Part shown: positions 29,161 to 43,555 of the stretch, in pieces
Position numbering within the stretch: the first letter of the stretch is position 1
Layout: the number at the start of each line of letters is the position of its first letter
Assembly (NCBI RefSeq): GCF_051622035.1
Contig: NC_135364.1
Location: 62,001 to 126,000, forward strand
Direction of reading: 5' to 3'
DNA length: 64,000 bases
Source: Arctopsyche grandis
Lineage: Eukaryota; Arthropoda; Insecta; Trichoptera; Hydropsychidae
Made by a program: the position numbers and the translations under genes
Notes under the pieces: model-generated
Seen by the model: the letters and a program-made list of their open reading frames with translations, nothing else
Databases searched by the model: none
What the model was told of the DNA's origin: nothing

Positions 29161-31139
29161 AACCCAACCTAGTCTAACTTTCACTGAAATCAAAGAATTC
29201 GACAATGCAAAAATATACACAAAACCCGGTAACCTCACCATACCTATCCCAACCTAACCTAACCATCACCGAAATCAAAGAATTCGGGATTGCAAAAATA
29301 TACATAAAACTCGCTTACCTCACCAAACCTAACCCAACCTAGCCTAACTATCACCGAAATAACCTTACCAAACCTATCCCAACCTAACTTAACCAACACC
29401 GAAATCAAAGAATTCGACAATGCAAAAATATACACAAAACTCGCTAACCTAACCAAACCTCACCCAACCTAGACTAACTATCACCGAAATCAAAGAATTG
29501 GAGATTTTAAAATTTAAACAAAACTTGCTTACCTCACCAAACCTTGTCCAACCTAACCTAACCATCACCGAAATCAAAGAATTCGACATTGCAAAAATAT
29601 ACACAAAACTCGCTTACCTCACTAAACCTAACCCAACCAAACCTAACCATCACCGAAATCAAAGAATTCGACATTGCAAAAATTTACACAAAACTCGCTT
29701 ACCTCACCAAACCTAACCCAACCTAGCCTAACTATCACCGAAATTAAAGAATTCGACAATGCAAAAATAAACACAAAACCCGCTAACCTCACCATACCTA
29801 TCCCAACCTAACCTAACCATCACCGAAATCAAAGAATTCGAGATTGCAAAAATATACACAAAACTCGCTTACCTCACCAAACCTAACCCAACCTAGCCTA
29901 ACTATCACCGAAATAACCTTATTAAACCTATCCCAACCTAACCTAACCAACACCGAAATCAAAGAATTCGACAATGCAAAAATATACACAAAACTCGCTA
30001 ACCTAACCAAAACTCACCCAACCTAGACTAACTATCACCGAAATCAAAGAATTCGACAATGCAAAAATATACACAAAACTCGCTAACCTCACCAAATCTA
30101 ACCCAACCAAGTCTTACTTTCACCGAAATCAAAGAATTCGACAATGCAAAAATATACACGAAACCGGCTAACTTCACCAAACCTAACCCAACCTAACCTA
30201 ACCATCACCGAAATCAAAGAATTCGAGATTTTAAAATTAAAACAAAACTCGCTTACCTCACCAAACCTAACCTAACCTAACCTAACCATCACCGAAATCA
30301 AAGAATTCGACAATGCAAAAATATACACAAAACTCGCTAACCTAACCAAACCTACCCCAACCTAGCCTAACTATCACCGAAATAACCTTACCAAACCTAT
30401 CCCAACCTAACCTATCCAACACCGAAATCAAAGAATTCGACAATGCAAAAATATACACAAAACTCGCTAACCTAACCAAACCTCACCCAACCTAGACTAA
30501 CTATCACCGAAATCAAAGAATTCGACAATGCAAAAATATACACAAAACTCGCTAACCTCACCAAACCTAACTAAACCTAGTCTTACTTTCACCGAAATCA
30601 AAGAATTCGACAATGCAAAAATATACACAAAACCCGCTAACTTCACCAAACCTAACCCAACCTAACCTAACCATCACCGAAATCAAAGAATTCGAGATTT
30701 TAAAATTAAAACAAAACTCGCTTACCTCACCAATCCAAACCTAACCTAACCTAACCATCACCGAAATCAAAGAATTCGACATTGCAAAAATATACACAAA
30801 ACGCGCTTACCTCACTAAACCTAACCCAACCAAACCTAACCATCACCGAAATCAAAGAATTCGACATTGCAAAAATATACACAAAACTCGCTTACCTCAC
30901 CAAACCTAACCCAACCTAGCCTAACTATCACCGAAATTAAAGAATTCGACAATGCAAAATTATACACAAAACTCGCTAACCTAACCAAACCTCACCCAAC
31001 CTAGCCTAACTATCACCGAAATCAAAGAATTCGACATCGCAAAAATATACACAAAACCCGCTAACCTCACCAAACCTAACCCAACCTAGCCTAACTATCA
31101 CCGAAATCAAAGAATTCGACAATGCAAAAGGATACACAA

Positions 31140-34110
31140 AACCCGCTAACCTCACCAAACCTAACCCAACCTAACCTAACAAACACCAAAATCAAAGAAT
31201 TCGACAATGCAAAAATATACACAAAACTCGCTAACCTCACCAAACCTAACCCAACCTAGTCTAACTTTCACCGAAATCAAAGAATTCGACAATGCAAAAA
31301 TATACACAAAACCCGCTAACCTCACCATACCTATCCCAACCTAACCTAACCATCACCGAAATCAAAGAATTCGGGATTGCAAAAATATACATAAAACTCG
31401 CTTACCTCACCAAACCTAACCCAACCTAGCCTAACTATCACCGAAATAACCTTACCAAACCTATCCCAACCTAACCTAACCAACACCGAAATCAAAGAAT
31501 TCGACAATGCAAAAATATACACAAAACTCGCTAACCTAACCAAACCTCACCCAACCTAGACTAACTATCACCGAAATCAAAGAATTGGAGATTTTAAAAT
31601 TTAAACAAAACTTGCTTACCTCACCAAACCTTGTCCAACCTAACCTAACCATCACCGAAATCAAAGAATTCGACATTGCAAAAATATACACAAAACTCGC
31701 TTACCTCACTAAACCTAACCCAACCAAACCTAACCATCACCGAAATCAAAGAATTCGACATTGCAAAAATTTACACAAAACTCGCTAACCTCACCAAACC
31801 TAACCCAACCAAGTCTTACTTTCACCGAAATCAAAGAATTCGACAATGCAAAAATATACACGAAACCCGCTTACTTCACCAAACCTAACCCAACCTAACC
31901 TAACCATCACCGAAATCAAAGAATTCGAGATTTTAAAATTAAAACAAAACTCGCTTACCTCACCAAACCTAACCTAACCTAACCTAACCATCACCGAAAT
32001 TAAAGAATTCGACATTGCAAAAATATACACAAAACTCGCTTACCTCACTAAACCTAACCCAACCAAACCTAACTATCACCGAAATCAAAGAATTCGACAT
32101 TGCAAAAATATACACAAAACCCGCTAACCTCATCAAACCTAACCCAACCTAGCCTAACTATCACCGAAATCAAAGAATTCGACAATGCAAAAGGATACAC
32201 AAAACCCGCTAACCTCACCAAACCTAACCCAACCTAACCTAACAAACACCAAAATCAAAGAATTCGACAATGCAAAAATATACACAAAACTCGCTAACCT
32301 CACCAAACCTAACCCAACCTAGTCTTACTATCACCGAAATCAAAGAATTCGACAATGCAAAAATATACACAAAACCCGCTAACCTCACCATACCTATCCC
32401 AACCTAACCTAACCATCACCGAAATCAAAGAATTCGAGATTGCAAAAATATACACAAAACTCGCTTACCTCACCAAACCTAACCCAACCTAGCCTAACTA
32501 TCACCGAAATCAAAGAATTCGACATCGCAAAAATATACACAAAACCCGCTAACCTCACCATACCTATCCCAACCTAACCTAACCATCACCGAAATCAAAG
32601 AATTCGGGATTGCAAAAATATACACAAAACCCGCTAACCTCACCAAACCTAACCCAACCTAACCTAACAAACACCAAAATCAAAGAATTCGACAATGCAA
32701 AAATATACACAAAACTCGCTAACCTCACCAAACCTAACCCAACCTAGTCTAACTTTCACCGAAATCAAAGAATTTGACAATGCAAAAATATACACAAAAC
32801 CCGCTAACCTCACCATACCTATCCCAACCTAACCTAACCATCACCGAAATCAAAGAATTCGGGATTGCAAAAATATACATAAAACTCGCTTACCTCACCA
32901 AACCTAACCCAACCTAGCCTAACTATCACCGAAATAACCTTACCAAACCTATCCCAACCTAACCTAACCAACACCGAAATCAAAGAATTCGACAATGCAA
33001 AAATATACACAAAACTCGCTAACCTAACCAAACCTCACCCAACCTAGACTTACTATCACCGAAATCAAAGAATTGGAGATTTTAAAATTTAAACAAAACT
33101 TGCTTACCTCACCAAACCTTGTCCAACCTAACCTAACCATCACCGAAATCAAAGAATTCGACATTGCAAAAATATACACAAAACTCGCTTACCTCACTAA
33201 ACCTAACCCAACCAAACCTAACCATCACCGAAATCAAAGAATTCGACATTGCAAAAATTTACACAAAACTCGCTAACCTCACCAAACCTAACCCAACCAA
33301 GTCTTACTTTCACCGAAATCAAAGAATTCGACAATGCAAAAATATACACGAAACCCGCTAACTTCACCAAACCTAACCCAACCTAACCTAACCATCACCG
33401 AAATCAAAGAATTCGAGATTTTAAAATTAAAACAAAACTCGCTTACCTCACCAAACCTAACCTAACCTAACCTAACCATCACCGAAATTAAAGAATTCGA
33501 CATTGCAAAAATATACACAAAACTCGCTTACCTCACTAAACCTAACCCAACCAAACCTAACTATCACCGAAATCAAAGAATTCGACATTGCAAAAATATA
33601 CACAAAACCCGCTAACCTCATCAAACCTAACCCAACCTAGCCTAACTATCACCGAAATCAAAGAATTCGACAATGCAAAAGGATACACAAAACCCGCTAA
33701 CCTCACCAAACCTAACCCAACCTAACCTAACAAACACCAAAATCAAAGAATTCGACAATGCAAAAATATACACAAAACTCGCTAACCTCACCAAACCTAA
33801 CCCAACCTAGTCTTACTATCACCGAAATCAAAGAATTCGACAATGCAAAAATATACACAAAACCCGCTAACCTCACCATACCTATCCCAACCTAACCTAA
33901 CCATCACCGAAATCAAAGAATTCGAGATTGCAAAAATATACACAAAACTCGCTTACCTCACCAAACCTAACCCAACCTAGCCTAACTATCACCGAAATCA
34001 AAGAATTCGACATCGCAAAAATATACACAAAACCCGCTAACCTCACCATACCTATCCCAACCTAACCTAACCATCACCGAAATCAAAGAATTCGGGATTG
34101 CAAAAATATA
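31140..34110 (+). repeat. Two tandem copies of a 1488-bp higher-order repeat
   Basis: The unit at about 31140-32627 is repeated at 32628-34110; three separate landmarks (31346/32834, 31585/33073, 31676/33164) share the 1488 offset. The match ends just after a GAATTCGGGATTGC monomer, near 32620 and 34105. The period fits 15 x 85 + 2 x 84 + 45. The next related unit starts 1233 bp on (32834 to 34067), so neighbouring periods differ by whole monomers. The flanks, 29161-31139 and 34111-36729, are ordinary satellite of the same variants. Confidence 0.75.
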
Positions 34111-36729
34111 CATAAAACTCGCTTACCTCACCAAACCTAACCCAACCTAGCCTAACTATCACCGAAATAACCTTACCAAACCTATCCCAACCTAACCTAA
34201 CCAACACCGAAATCAAAGAATTTGACAATGCAAAAATATACACAAAACTCGCTAACCTAACCAAACCTCACCCAACCTAGACTAACTATCACCGAAATAA
34301 AAGAATTGGAGATTTTAAAATTTAAACAAAACTTGCTTACCTCACCAAACCTTGTCCAACCTAACCTAACCATCACCGAAATCAAAGAATTCGACATTGC
34401 AAAAATATACACAAAACTCGCTTACCTCACTAAACCTAACCCAACCAAACCTAACCATCACCGAAATCAAAGAATTCGACATTGCAAAAATTTACACAAA
34501 ACTCGCTTACCTCACCAAACCTAACCCAACCTAGCCTAACTATCACCGAAATTAAAGAATTCGACAATGCAAAAATATACACAAAACCCGCTAACCTCAC
34601 CATACCTATCCCAACCTAAACTAACCATCACCGAAATCAAAGAATTCGAGATTGCAAAAATATACACAAAACTCGCTTACCTCACCAAACCTAACCCAAC
34701 CTAGCCTAACTATCACCGAAATAACCTTATTAAACCTATCCCAACCTAACCTAACCAACACCGAAATCAAAGAATTCGACAATGCAAAAATATACACAAA
34801 ACTCGCTAACCTAACCAAAACTCACCCAACCTAGACTAACTATCACCGAAATCAAAGAATTCGACAATGCAAAAATATACACAAAACTCGCTAACCTCAC
34901 CAAACCTAACCCAACCAAGTCTTACTTTCACCGAAATCAAAGAATTCGACATCGCAAAAATATACACAAAACCCGCTAACCTCACCAAACCTAACCCAAC
35001 CTAGCCTAACTATCACCGAAATCAAAGAATTCGACAATGCAAAAGGATACACAAAACCCGCTAACCTCACCAAACCTAACCCAACCTAACCTAACAAACA
35101 CCAAAATCAAAGAATTCGACAATGCAAAAATATACACAAAACTCGCTAACCTCACCAAACCTAACCCAACCTAGTCTAACTTTCACCGAAATCAAAGAAT
35201 TCGACAATGCAAAAATATACACAAAACCCGCTAACCTCACCATACCTATCCCAACCTAACCTAACCATCACCGAAATCAAAGAATTCGGGATTGCAAAAA
35301 TATACATAAAACTCGCTTACCTCACCAAACCTAACCCAACCTAGCCTAACTATCACCGAAATAACCTTACCAAACCTATCCCAACCTAACCTAACCAACA
35401 CCGAAATCAAAGAATTCGACAATGCAAAAATATACACAAAACTCGCTAACCTAACCAAACCTCACCCAACCTAGACTAACTATCACCGAAATCAAAGAAT
35501 TGGAGATTTTAAAATTTAAACAAAACTTGCTTACCTCACCAAACCTTGTCCAACCTAACCTAACCATCACCGAAATCAAAGAATTCGACATTGCAAAAAT
35601 ATACACAAAACTCGCTTACCTCACTAAACCTAACCCAACCAAACCTAACCATCACCGAAATCAAAGAATTCGACATTGCAAAAATTTACACAAAACTCGC
35701 TTACCTCACCAAACCTAACCCAATCTAGCCTAACTATCACCGAAATAACCTTATTAAACCTATCCCAACCTAACCTAACCAACACCGAAATCAAAGAATT
35801 CGACAATGCAAAAATATACACAAAACTCGCTAACCTAACCAAAACTCACCCAACCTAGACTAACTATCACCGAAATCAAAGAATTCGACAATGCAAAAAT
35901 ATACACAAAACTCGCTAACCTCACCAAACCTAACCCAACCAAGTCTTACTTTCACCGAAATCAAAGAATTCGACAATGCAAAAATATACACGAAACCCGC
36001 TAACTTCACCAAACCTAACCCAACCTAACCTAACCATCACCGAAATCAAAGAATTCGAGATTTTAAAATTAAAACAAAACTCGCTTACCTCACCAAACCT
36101 AACCTAACCTAACCTAACCATCACCGAAATTAAAGAATTCGACATTGCAAAAATATACACAAAACTCGCTTACCTCACTAAACCTAACCCAACCAAACTT
36201 AACTATCACCGAAATCAAAGAATTCGACATTGCAAAAATATACACAAAACCCGCTAACCTCATCAAACCTAACCCAACCTAGCCTAACTATCACCGAAAT
36301 CAAAGAATTCGACAATGCAAAAGGATACACAAAACCCGCTAACCTCACCAAACCTAACCCAACCTAACCTAACAAACACCAAAATCAAAGAATTCGACAA
36401 TGCAAAAATATACACAAAACTCGCTAACCTCACCAAACCTAACCCAACCTAGTCTTACTATCACCGAAATCAAAGAATTCGACAATGCAAAAATATACAC
36501 AAAACCCGCTAACCTCACCATACCTATCCCAACCTAACCTAACCATCACCGAAATCAAAGAATTCGAGATTGCAAAAATATACACAAAACTCGCTTACCT
36601 CACCAAACCTAACCCAACCTAGCCTAACTATCACCGAAATCAAAGAATTCGACATCGCAAAAATATACACAAAACCCGCTAACCTCACCAAACCTAACCC
36701 AACCTAGCCTAACTATCACCGAAATCAAA

Positions 36730-39700
36730 GAATTCGACAATGCAAAAGGATACACAAAACCCGCTAACCTCACCAAACCTAACCCAACCTAACCTAACAA
36801 ACACCAAAATCAAAGAATTCGACAATGCAAAAATATACACAAAACTCGCTAACCTCACCAAACCTAACCCAACCTAGTCTTACTATCACCGAAATCAAAG
36901 AATTCGACAATGCAAAAATATACACAAAACCCGCTAACCTCACCATACCTATCCCAACCTAACCTAACCATCACCGAAATCAAAGAATTCGAGATTGCAA
37001 AAATATACATAAAACTCGCTTACCTCACCAAACCTAACCCAACCTAGCCTAACTATCACCGAAATAACCTTACCAAACCTATCCCAACCTAACCTAACCA
37101 ACACCGAAATCATAGAATTCGACAATGCAAAAATATACACAAAACTCGCTAACCTAACCAAACCTCACCCAACCTAGACTAACTATCACAGAAATCAAAG
37201 AATTGGAGATTTTAAAATTTAAACAAAACTTGCTTACCTCACCAAACCTTGTCCAACCTAACCTAACCATCACCGAAATCAAAGAATTTGACATTGCAAA
37301 AATGCACTCGAAACTCGCTTAACTCACCAAACCTAACCCAACCTAACCTGACCATCACCGAAATCAAAGAATTCGACATTGCAAAAATCTACACAAAACT
37401 CGCTTACCTCACTTAACCTAACCCAACCTAACCTAACCATCACCGAAATCAAAGAATTAGACAATGCAAAAATATACACAAAACTCGCTAACCTCTCCAA
37501 ACCTAACCCAACCTAGCCAAACTTTTACCGAAATTAAAGAATTCGACAATGCAAAAATATACACAAAACTCGCTAACCTCACCAAACCTAACCCAACCTA
37601 GTCTTACTATCACCGAAATCAAAGAATTCGACAATGCAAAAATATACACAAAACCCGCTAACCTCACCATACCTATCCCAACCTAACCTAACCATCACCG
37701 AAATCAAAGAATTCGAGATTGCAAAAATATACACAAAACTCGCTTACCTCACCAAACCTAACCCAACCTAGCCTAACTATCACCGAAATCAAAGAATTCG
37801 ACATCGCAAAAATATACACAAAACCCGCTAACCTCACCAAACCTAACCCAACCTAGCCTAACTATCACCGAAATCAAAGAATTCGACAATGCAAAAGGAT
37901 ACACAAAACCCGCTAACCTCACCAAACCTAACCCAACCTAACCTAACAAACACCAAAATCAAAGAATTCGACAATGCAAAAATATACACAAAACTCGCTA
38001 ACCTCACCAAACCTAACCCAACCTAGTCTTACTATCACCGAAATCAAAGAATTCGACAATGCAAAAATATACACAAAACCCGCTAACCTCACCATACCTA
38101 TCCCAACCTAACCTAACCATCACCGAAATCAAAGAATTCGAGATTGCAAAAATATACATAAAACTCGCTTACCTCACCAAACCTAACCCAACCTAGCCTA
38201 ACTATCACCGAAATAACCTTACCAAACCTATCCCAACCTAACCTAACCAACACCGAAATCATAGAATTCGACAATGCAAAAATATACACAAAACTCGCTA
38301 ACCTAACCAAACCTCACCCAACCTAGACTAACTATCACAGAAATCAAAGAATTGGAGATTTTAAAATTTAAACAAAACTTGCTTACCTCACCAAACCTTG
38401 TCCAACCTAACCTAACCATCACCGAAATCAAAGAATTTGACATTGCAAAAATGCACTCGAAACTCGCTTAACTCACCAAACCTAACCCAACCTAACCTGA
38501 CCATCACCGAAATCAAAGAATTCGACATTGCAAAAATCTACACAAAACTCGCTTACCTCACTTAACCTAACCCAACCTAACCTAACCATCACCGAAATCA
38601 AAGAATTAGACAATGCAAAAATATACACAAAACTCGCTAACCTCTCCAAACCTAACCCAACCTAGCCAAACTTTTACCGAAATTAAAGAATTCGACAATG
38701 CAAAAATATACACAAAACTCGCTAACCTCACCAAACCTAACCCAACCTAGTCTTACTTTCACCGAAATCAAAGAATTCGACAATGCAAAAATATACACAA
38801 AACCCGCTAACTTCACCAAACCTAACCCAACCTAACCTAACCATCACCGAAATCAAATAATTCGAGATTTTAAAATTAAAACAAAACTCGCTTACCTCAC
38901 CAAACCAAACCTAACCTAACCTAACCATCACCGAAATCAAAGAATTCGACATTGCAAAAATATACACAAAACTCGCTTACCTCACTAAACCTAACCCAAC
39001 CAAACCTAACCATCACCGAAATCAAAGAATTCGACATTGCAAAAATATACACAAAACTCGCTAACCTCTCCAAACCTAACCCAACCTAGCCAAACTTTTA
39101 CCGAAATTAAAGAATTCGACAATGCAAAAATATACACAAAACTCGCTAACCTCACCAAACCTAACCCAACCTAGTCTAACTTTCACCGAAATCAAAGAAT
39201 TCGACAATGCAAAAATATACACAAAACCCGCTAACCTCACCATACCTATCCCAACCTAACCTAACCATCACCGAAATCAAAGAATTCGGGATTGCAAAAA
39301 TATACATAAAACTCGCTTACCTCACCAAACCTAACCCAACCTAGCCTAACTATCACCGAAATAACCTTACCAAACCTATCCCAACCTAACCTAACCAACA
39401 CCGAAATCAAAGAATTCGACAATGCAAAAATAAACACAAAACTCGCTAACCTAACCAAACCTCACCCAACCTAGACTAACTATCACCGAAATCAAAGAAT
39501 TGGAGATTTTAAAATTTAAACAAAACTTGCTTACCTCACCAAACCTTGTCCAACCTAACCTAACCATCACCGAAATCAAAGAATTCGACATTGCAAAAAT
39601 ATACACAAAACTCGCTTACCTCACTAAACCTAACCCAACCAAACCTAACCATCACCGAAATCAAAGAATTCGACATTGCAAAAATTTACACAAAACTCGC

Positions 39701-42700
39701 TTACCTCACCAAACCTAACCTAACCTAACCTTACCATCACCGAAATTAAAGAATTCGACATTGCAAAAATATACACAAAACTCGTTTACCTCACTAAACC
39801 TAGCCCAACCAAACCTAACTATCACCGAAATCAAAGAATTCGACATTGCAAAAATATACACAAAACCCGCTAACCTCATCAAACCTAACCCAACCTAGCC
39901 TAACTATCACCGAAATCAAAGAATTTGACAATGCAAAAGGATACACAAAACCCGCTAACCTCACCAAACCTAACCCAACCTAACCTAACAAACACCAAAA
40001 TCAAAGAATTCGACAATGCAAAAATATACACAAAACTCGCTAACCTCACCAAACCTAACCCAACCTAGTCTTACTATCACCGAAATCAAGGAATTCGACA
40101 ATGCAAAAATATACACAAAACCCGCTAACCTCACCATACCTATCCCAACCTAACCTAACCATCACCGAAATCAAAGAATTCGAGATTGCAAAAATATACA
40201 TAAAACTCGCTTACCTCACCAAACCTAACCCAACCTAGCCTAACTATCACCGAAATAACCTTACCAAACCTATCCCAACCTAACCTAACCAACACCGAAA
40301 TCATAGAATTCGACAATGCAAAAATATACACAAAACTCGCTAACCTAACCAAACCTCACCCAACCTAGACTAACTATCACAGAAATCAAAGAATTGGAGA
40401 TTTTAAAATTTAAACAAAACTTGCTTACCTCACCAAACCTTGTCCAACCTAACCTAACCATCACCGAAATCAAAGAATTTGACATTGCAAAAATGCACTC
40501 GAAACTCGCTTAACTCACCAAACCTAACCCAACCTAACCTGACCATCACCGAAATCAAAGAATTCGACATTGCAAAAATCTACACAAAACTCGCTTACCT
40601 CACTTAACCTAACCCAACCTAACCTAACCATCACCGAAATCAAAGAATTAGACAATGCAAAAATATACACAAAACTCGCTAACCTCTCCAAACCTAACCC
40701 AACCTAGCCAAACTTTTACCGAAATTAAAGAATTCGACAATGCAAAAATATACACAAAACTCGCTAACCTCACCAAACCTAACCCAACCTAGTCTTACTA
40801 TCACCGAAATCAAAGAATTCGACAATGCAAAAATATACACAAAACCCGCTAACCTCACCATACCTATCCCAACCTAACCTAACCATCACCGAAATCAAAG
40901 AATTCGAGATTGCAAAAATATACACAAAACTCGCTTACCTCACCAAACCTAACCCAACCTAGCCTAACTATCACCGAAATCAAAGAATTCGACATCGCAA
41001 AAATATACACAAAACCCGCTAACCTCACCAAACCTAACCCAACCTAGCCTAACTATCACCGAAATCAAAGAATTCGACAATGCAAAAGGATACACAAAAC
41101 CCGCTAACCTCACCAAACCTAACCCAACCTAACCTAACAAACACCAAAATCAAAGAATTCGACAATGCAAAAATATACACAAAACTCGCTAACCTCACCA
41201 AACCTAACCCAACCTAGTCTTACTATCACCGAAATCAAAGAATTCGACAATGCAAAAATATACACAAAACCCGCTAACCTCACCATACCTATCCCAACCT
41301 AACCTAACCATCACCGAAATCAAAGAATTCGAGATTGCAAAAATATACATAAAACTCGCTTACCTCACCAAACCTAACCCAACCTAGCCTAACTATCACC
41401 GAAATAACCTTACCAAACCTATCCCAACCTAACCTAACCAACACCGAAATCATAGAATTCGACAATGCAAAAATATACACAAAACTCGCTAACCTAACCA
41501 AACCTCACCCAACCTAGACTAACTATCACAGAAATCAAAGAATTGGAGATTTTAAAATTTAAACAAAACTTGCTTACCTCACCAAACCTTGTCCAACCTA
41601 ACCTAACCATCACCGAAATCAAAGAATTTGACATTGCAAAAATGCACTCGAAACTCGCTTAACTCACCAAACCTAACCCAACCTAACCTGACCATCACCG
41701 AAATCAAAGAATTCGACATTGCAAAAATCTACACAAAACTCGCTTACCTCACTTAACCTAACCCAACCTAACCTAACCATCACCGAAATCAAAGAATTAG
41801 ACAATGCAAAAATATACACAAAACTCGCTAACCTCTCCAAACCTAACCCAACCTAGCCAAACTTTTACCGAAATTAAAGAATTCGACAATGCAAAAATAT
41901 ACACAAAACTCGCTAACCTCACCAAACCTAACCCAACCTAGTCTTACTTTCACCGAAATCAAAGAATTCGACAATGCAAAAATATACACAAAACCCGCTA
42001 ACTTCACCAAACCTAACCCAACCTAACCTAACCATCACCGAAATCAAATAATTCGAGATTTTAAAATTAAAACAAAACTCGCTTACCTCACCAAACCAAA
42101 CCTAACCTAACCTAACCATCACCGAAATCAAAGAATTCGACATTGCAAAAATATACACAAAACTCGCTTACCTCACTAAACCTAACCCAACCAAACCTAA
42201 CCATCACCGAAATCAAAGAATTCGACATTGCAAAAATATACACAAAACTCGCTAACCTCTCCAAACCTAACCCAACCTAGCCAAACTTTTACCGAAATTA
42301 AAGAATTCGACAATGCAAAAATATACACAAAACTCGCTAACCTCACCAAACCTAACCCAACCTAGTCTAACTTTCACCGAAATCAAAGAATTCGACAATG
42401 CAAAAATATACACAAAACCCGCTAACCTCACCATACCTATCCCAACCTAACCTAACCATCACCGAAATCAAAGAATTCGGGATTGCAAAAATATACATAA
42501 AACTCGCTTACCTCACCAAACCTAACCCAACCTAGCCTAACTATCACCGAAATAACCTTACCAAACCTATCCCAACCTAACCTAACCAACACCGAAATCA
42601 AAGAATTCGACAATGCAAAAATAAACACAAAACTCGCTAACCTAACCAAACCTCACCCAACCTAGACTAACTATCACCGAAATCAAAGAATTGGAGATTT

Positions 42701-43555
42701 TAAAATTTAAACAAAACTTGCTTACCTCACCAAACCTTGTCCAACCTAACCTAACCATCACCGAAATCAAAGAATTCGACATTGCAAAAATATACACAAA
42801 ACTCGCTTACCTCACTAAACCTAACCCAACCAAACCTAACCATCACCGAAATCAAAGAATTCGACATTGCAAAAATTTACACAAAACTCGCTTACCTCAC
42901 CAAACCTAACCTAACCTAACCTTACCATCACCGAAATTAAAGAATTCGACATTGCAAAAATATACACAAAACTCGTTTACCTCACTAAACCTAGCCCAAC
43001 CAAACCTAACTATCACCGAAATCAAAGAATTCGACATTGCAAAAATATACACAAAACCCGCTAACCTCATCAAACCTAACCCAACCTAGCCTAACTATCA
43101 CCGAAATCAAAGAATTTGACAATGCAAAAGGATACACAAAACCCGCTAACCTCACCAAACCTAACCCAACCTAACCTAACAAACACCAAAATCAAAGAAT
43201 TCGACAATGCAAAAATATACACAAAACTCGCTAACCTCACCAAACCTAACCCAACCTAGTCTTACTATCACCGAAATCAAGGAATTCGACAATGCAAAAA
43301 TATACACAAAACCCGCTAACCTCACCATACCTATCCCAACCTAACCTAACCATCACCGAAATCAAAGAATTCGAGATTGCAAAAATATACATAAAACTCG
43401 CTTACCTCACCAAACCTAACCCAACCTAGCCTAACTATCACCGAAATAACCTTACCAAACCTATCCCAACCTAACCTAACCAACACCGAAATCATAGAAT
43501 TCGACAATGCAAAAATATACACAAAACTCGCTAACCTAACCAAACCTCACCCAAC
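36730..43555 (+). repeat. 3191-bp higher-order repeat, two copies and part of a third
   Basis: Landmarks at 36964, 38113 and 39261 return at 40155, 41304 and 42452, all at an offset of 3191, and the third copy begins at 43346. Private variants are shared: ATAATTCGAG near 38856 and 42047, AAGGAATTCGAC near 40088 and 43279, and an AATAAACAC variant near 39430 and 42621. Each unit is built from three related sub-repeats of 1149, 1148 and 894 bp. These fit 12 x 85 + 84 + 45, 11 x 85 + 2 x 84 + 45 and 9 x 85 + 84 + 45. The third copy diverges from about 43556, where TAGACTAACTATCACAG becomes TAGACTTACTATCACCG. Confidence 0.85.
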
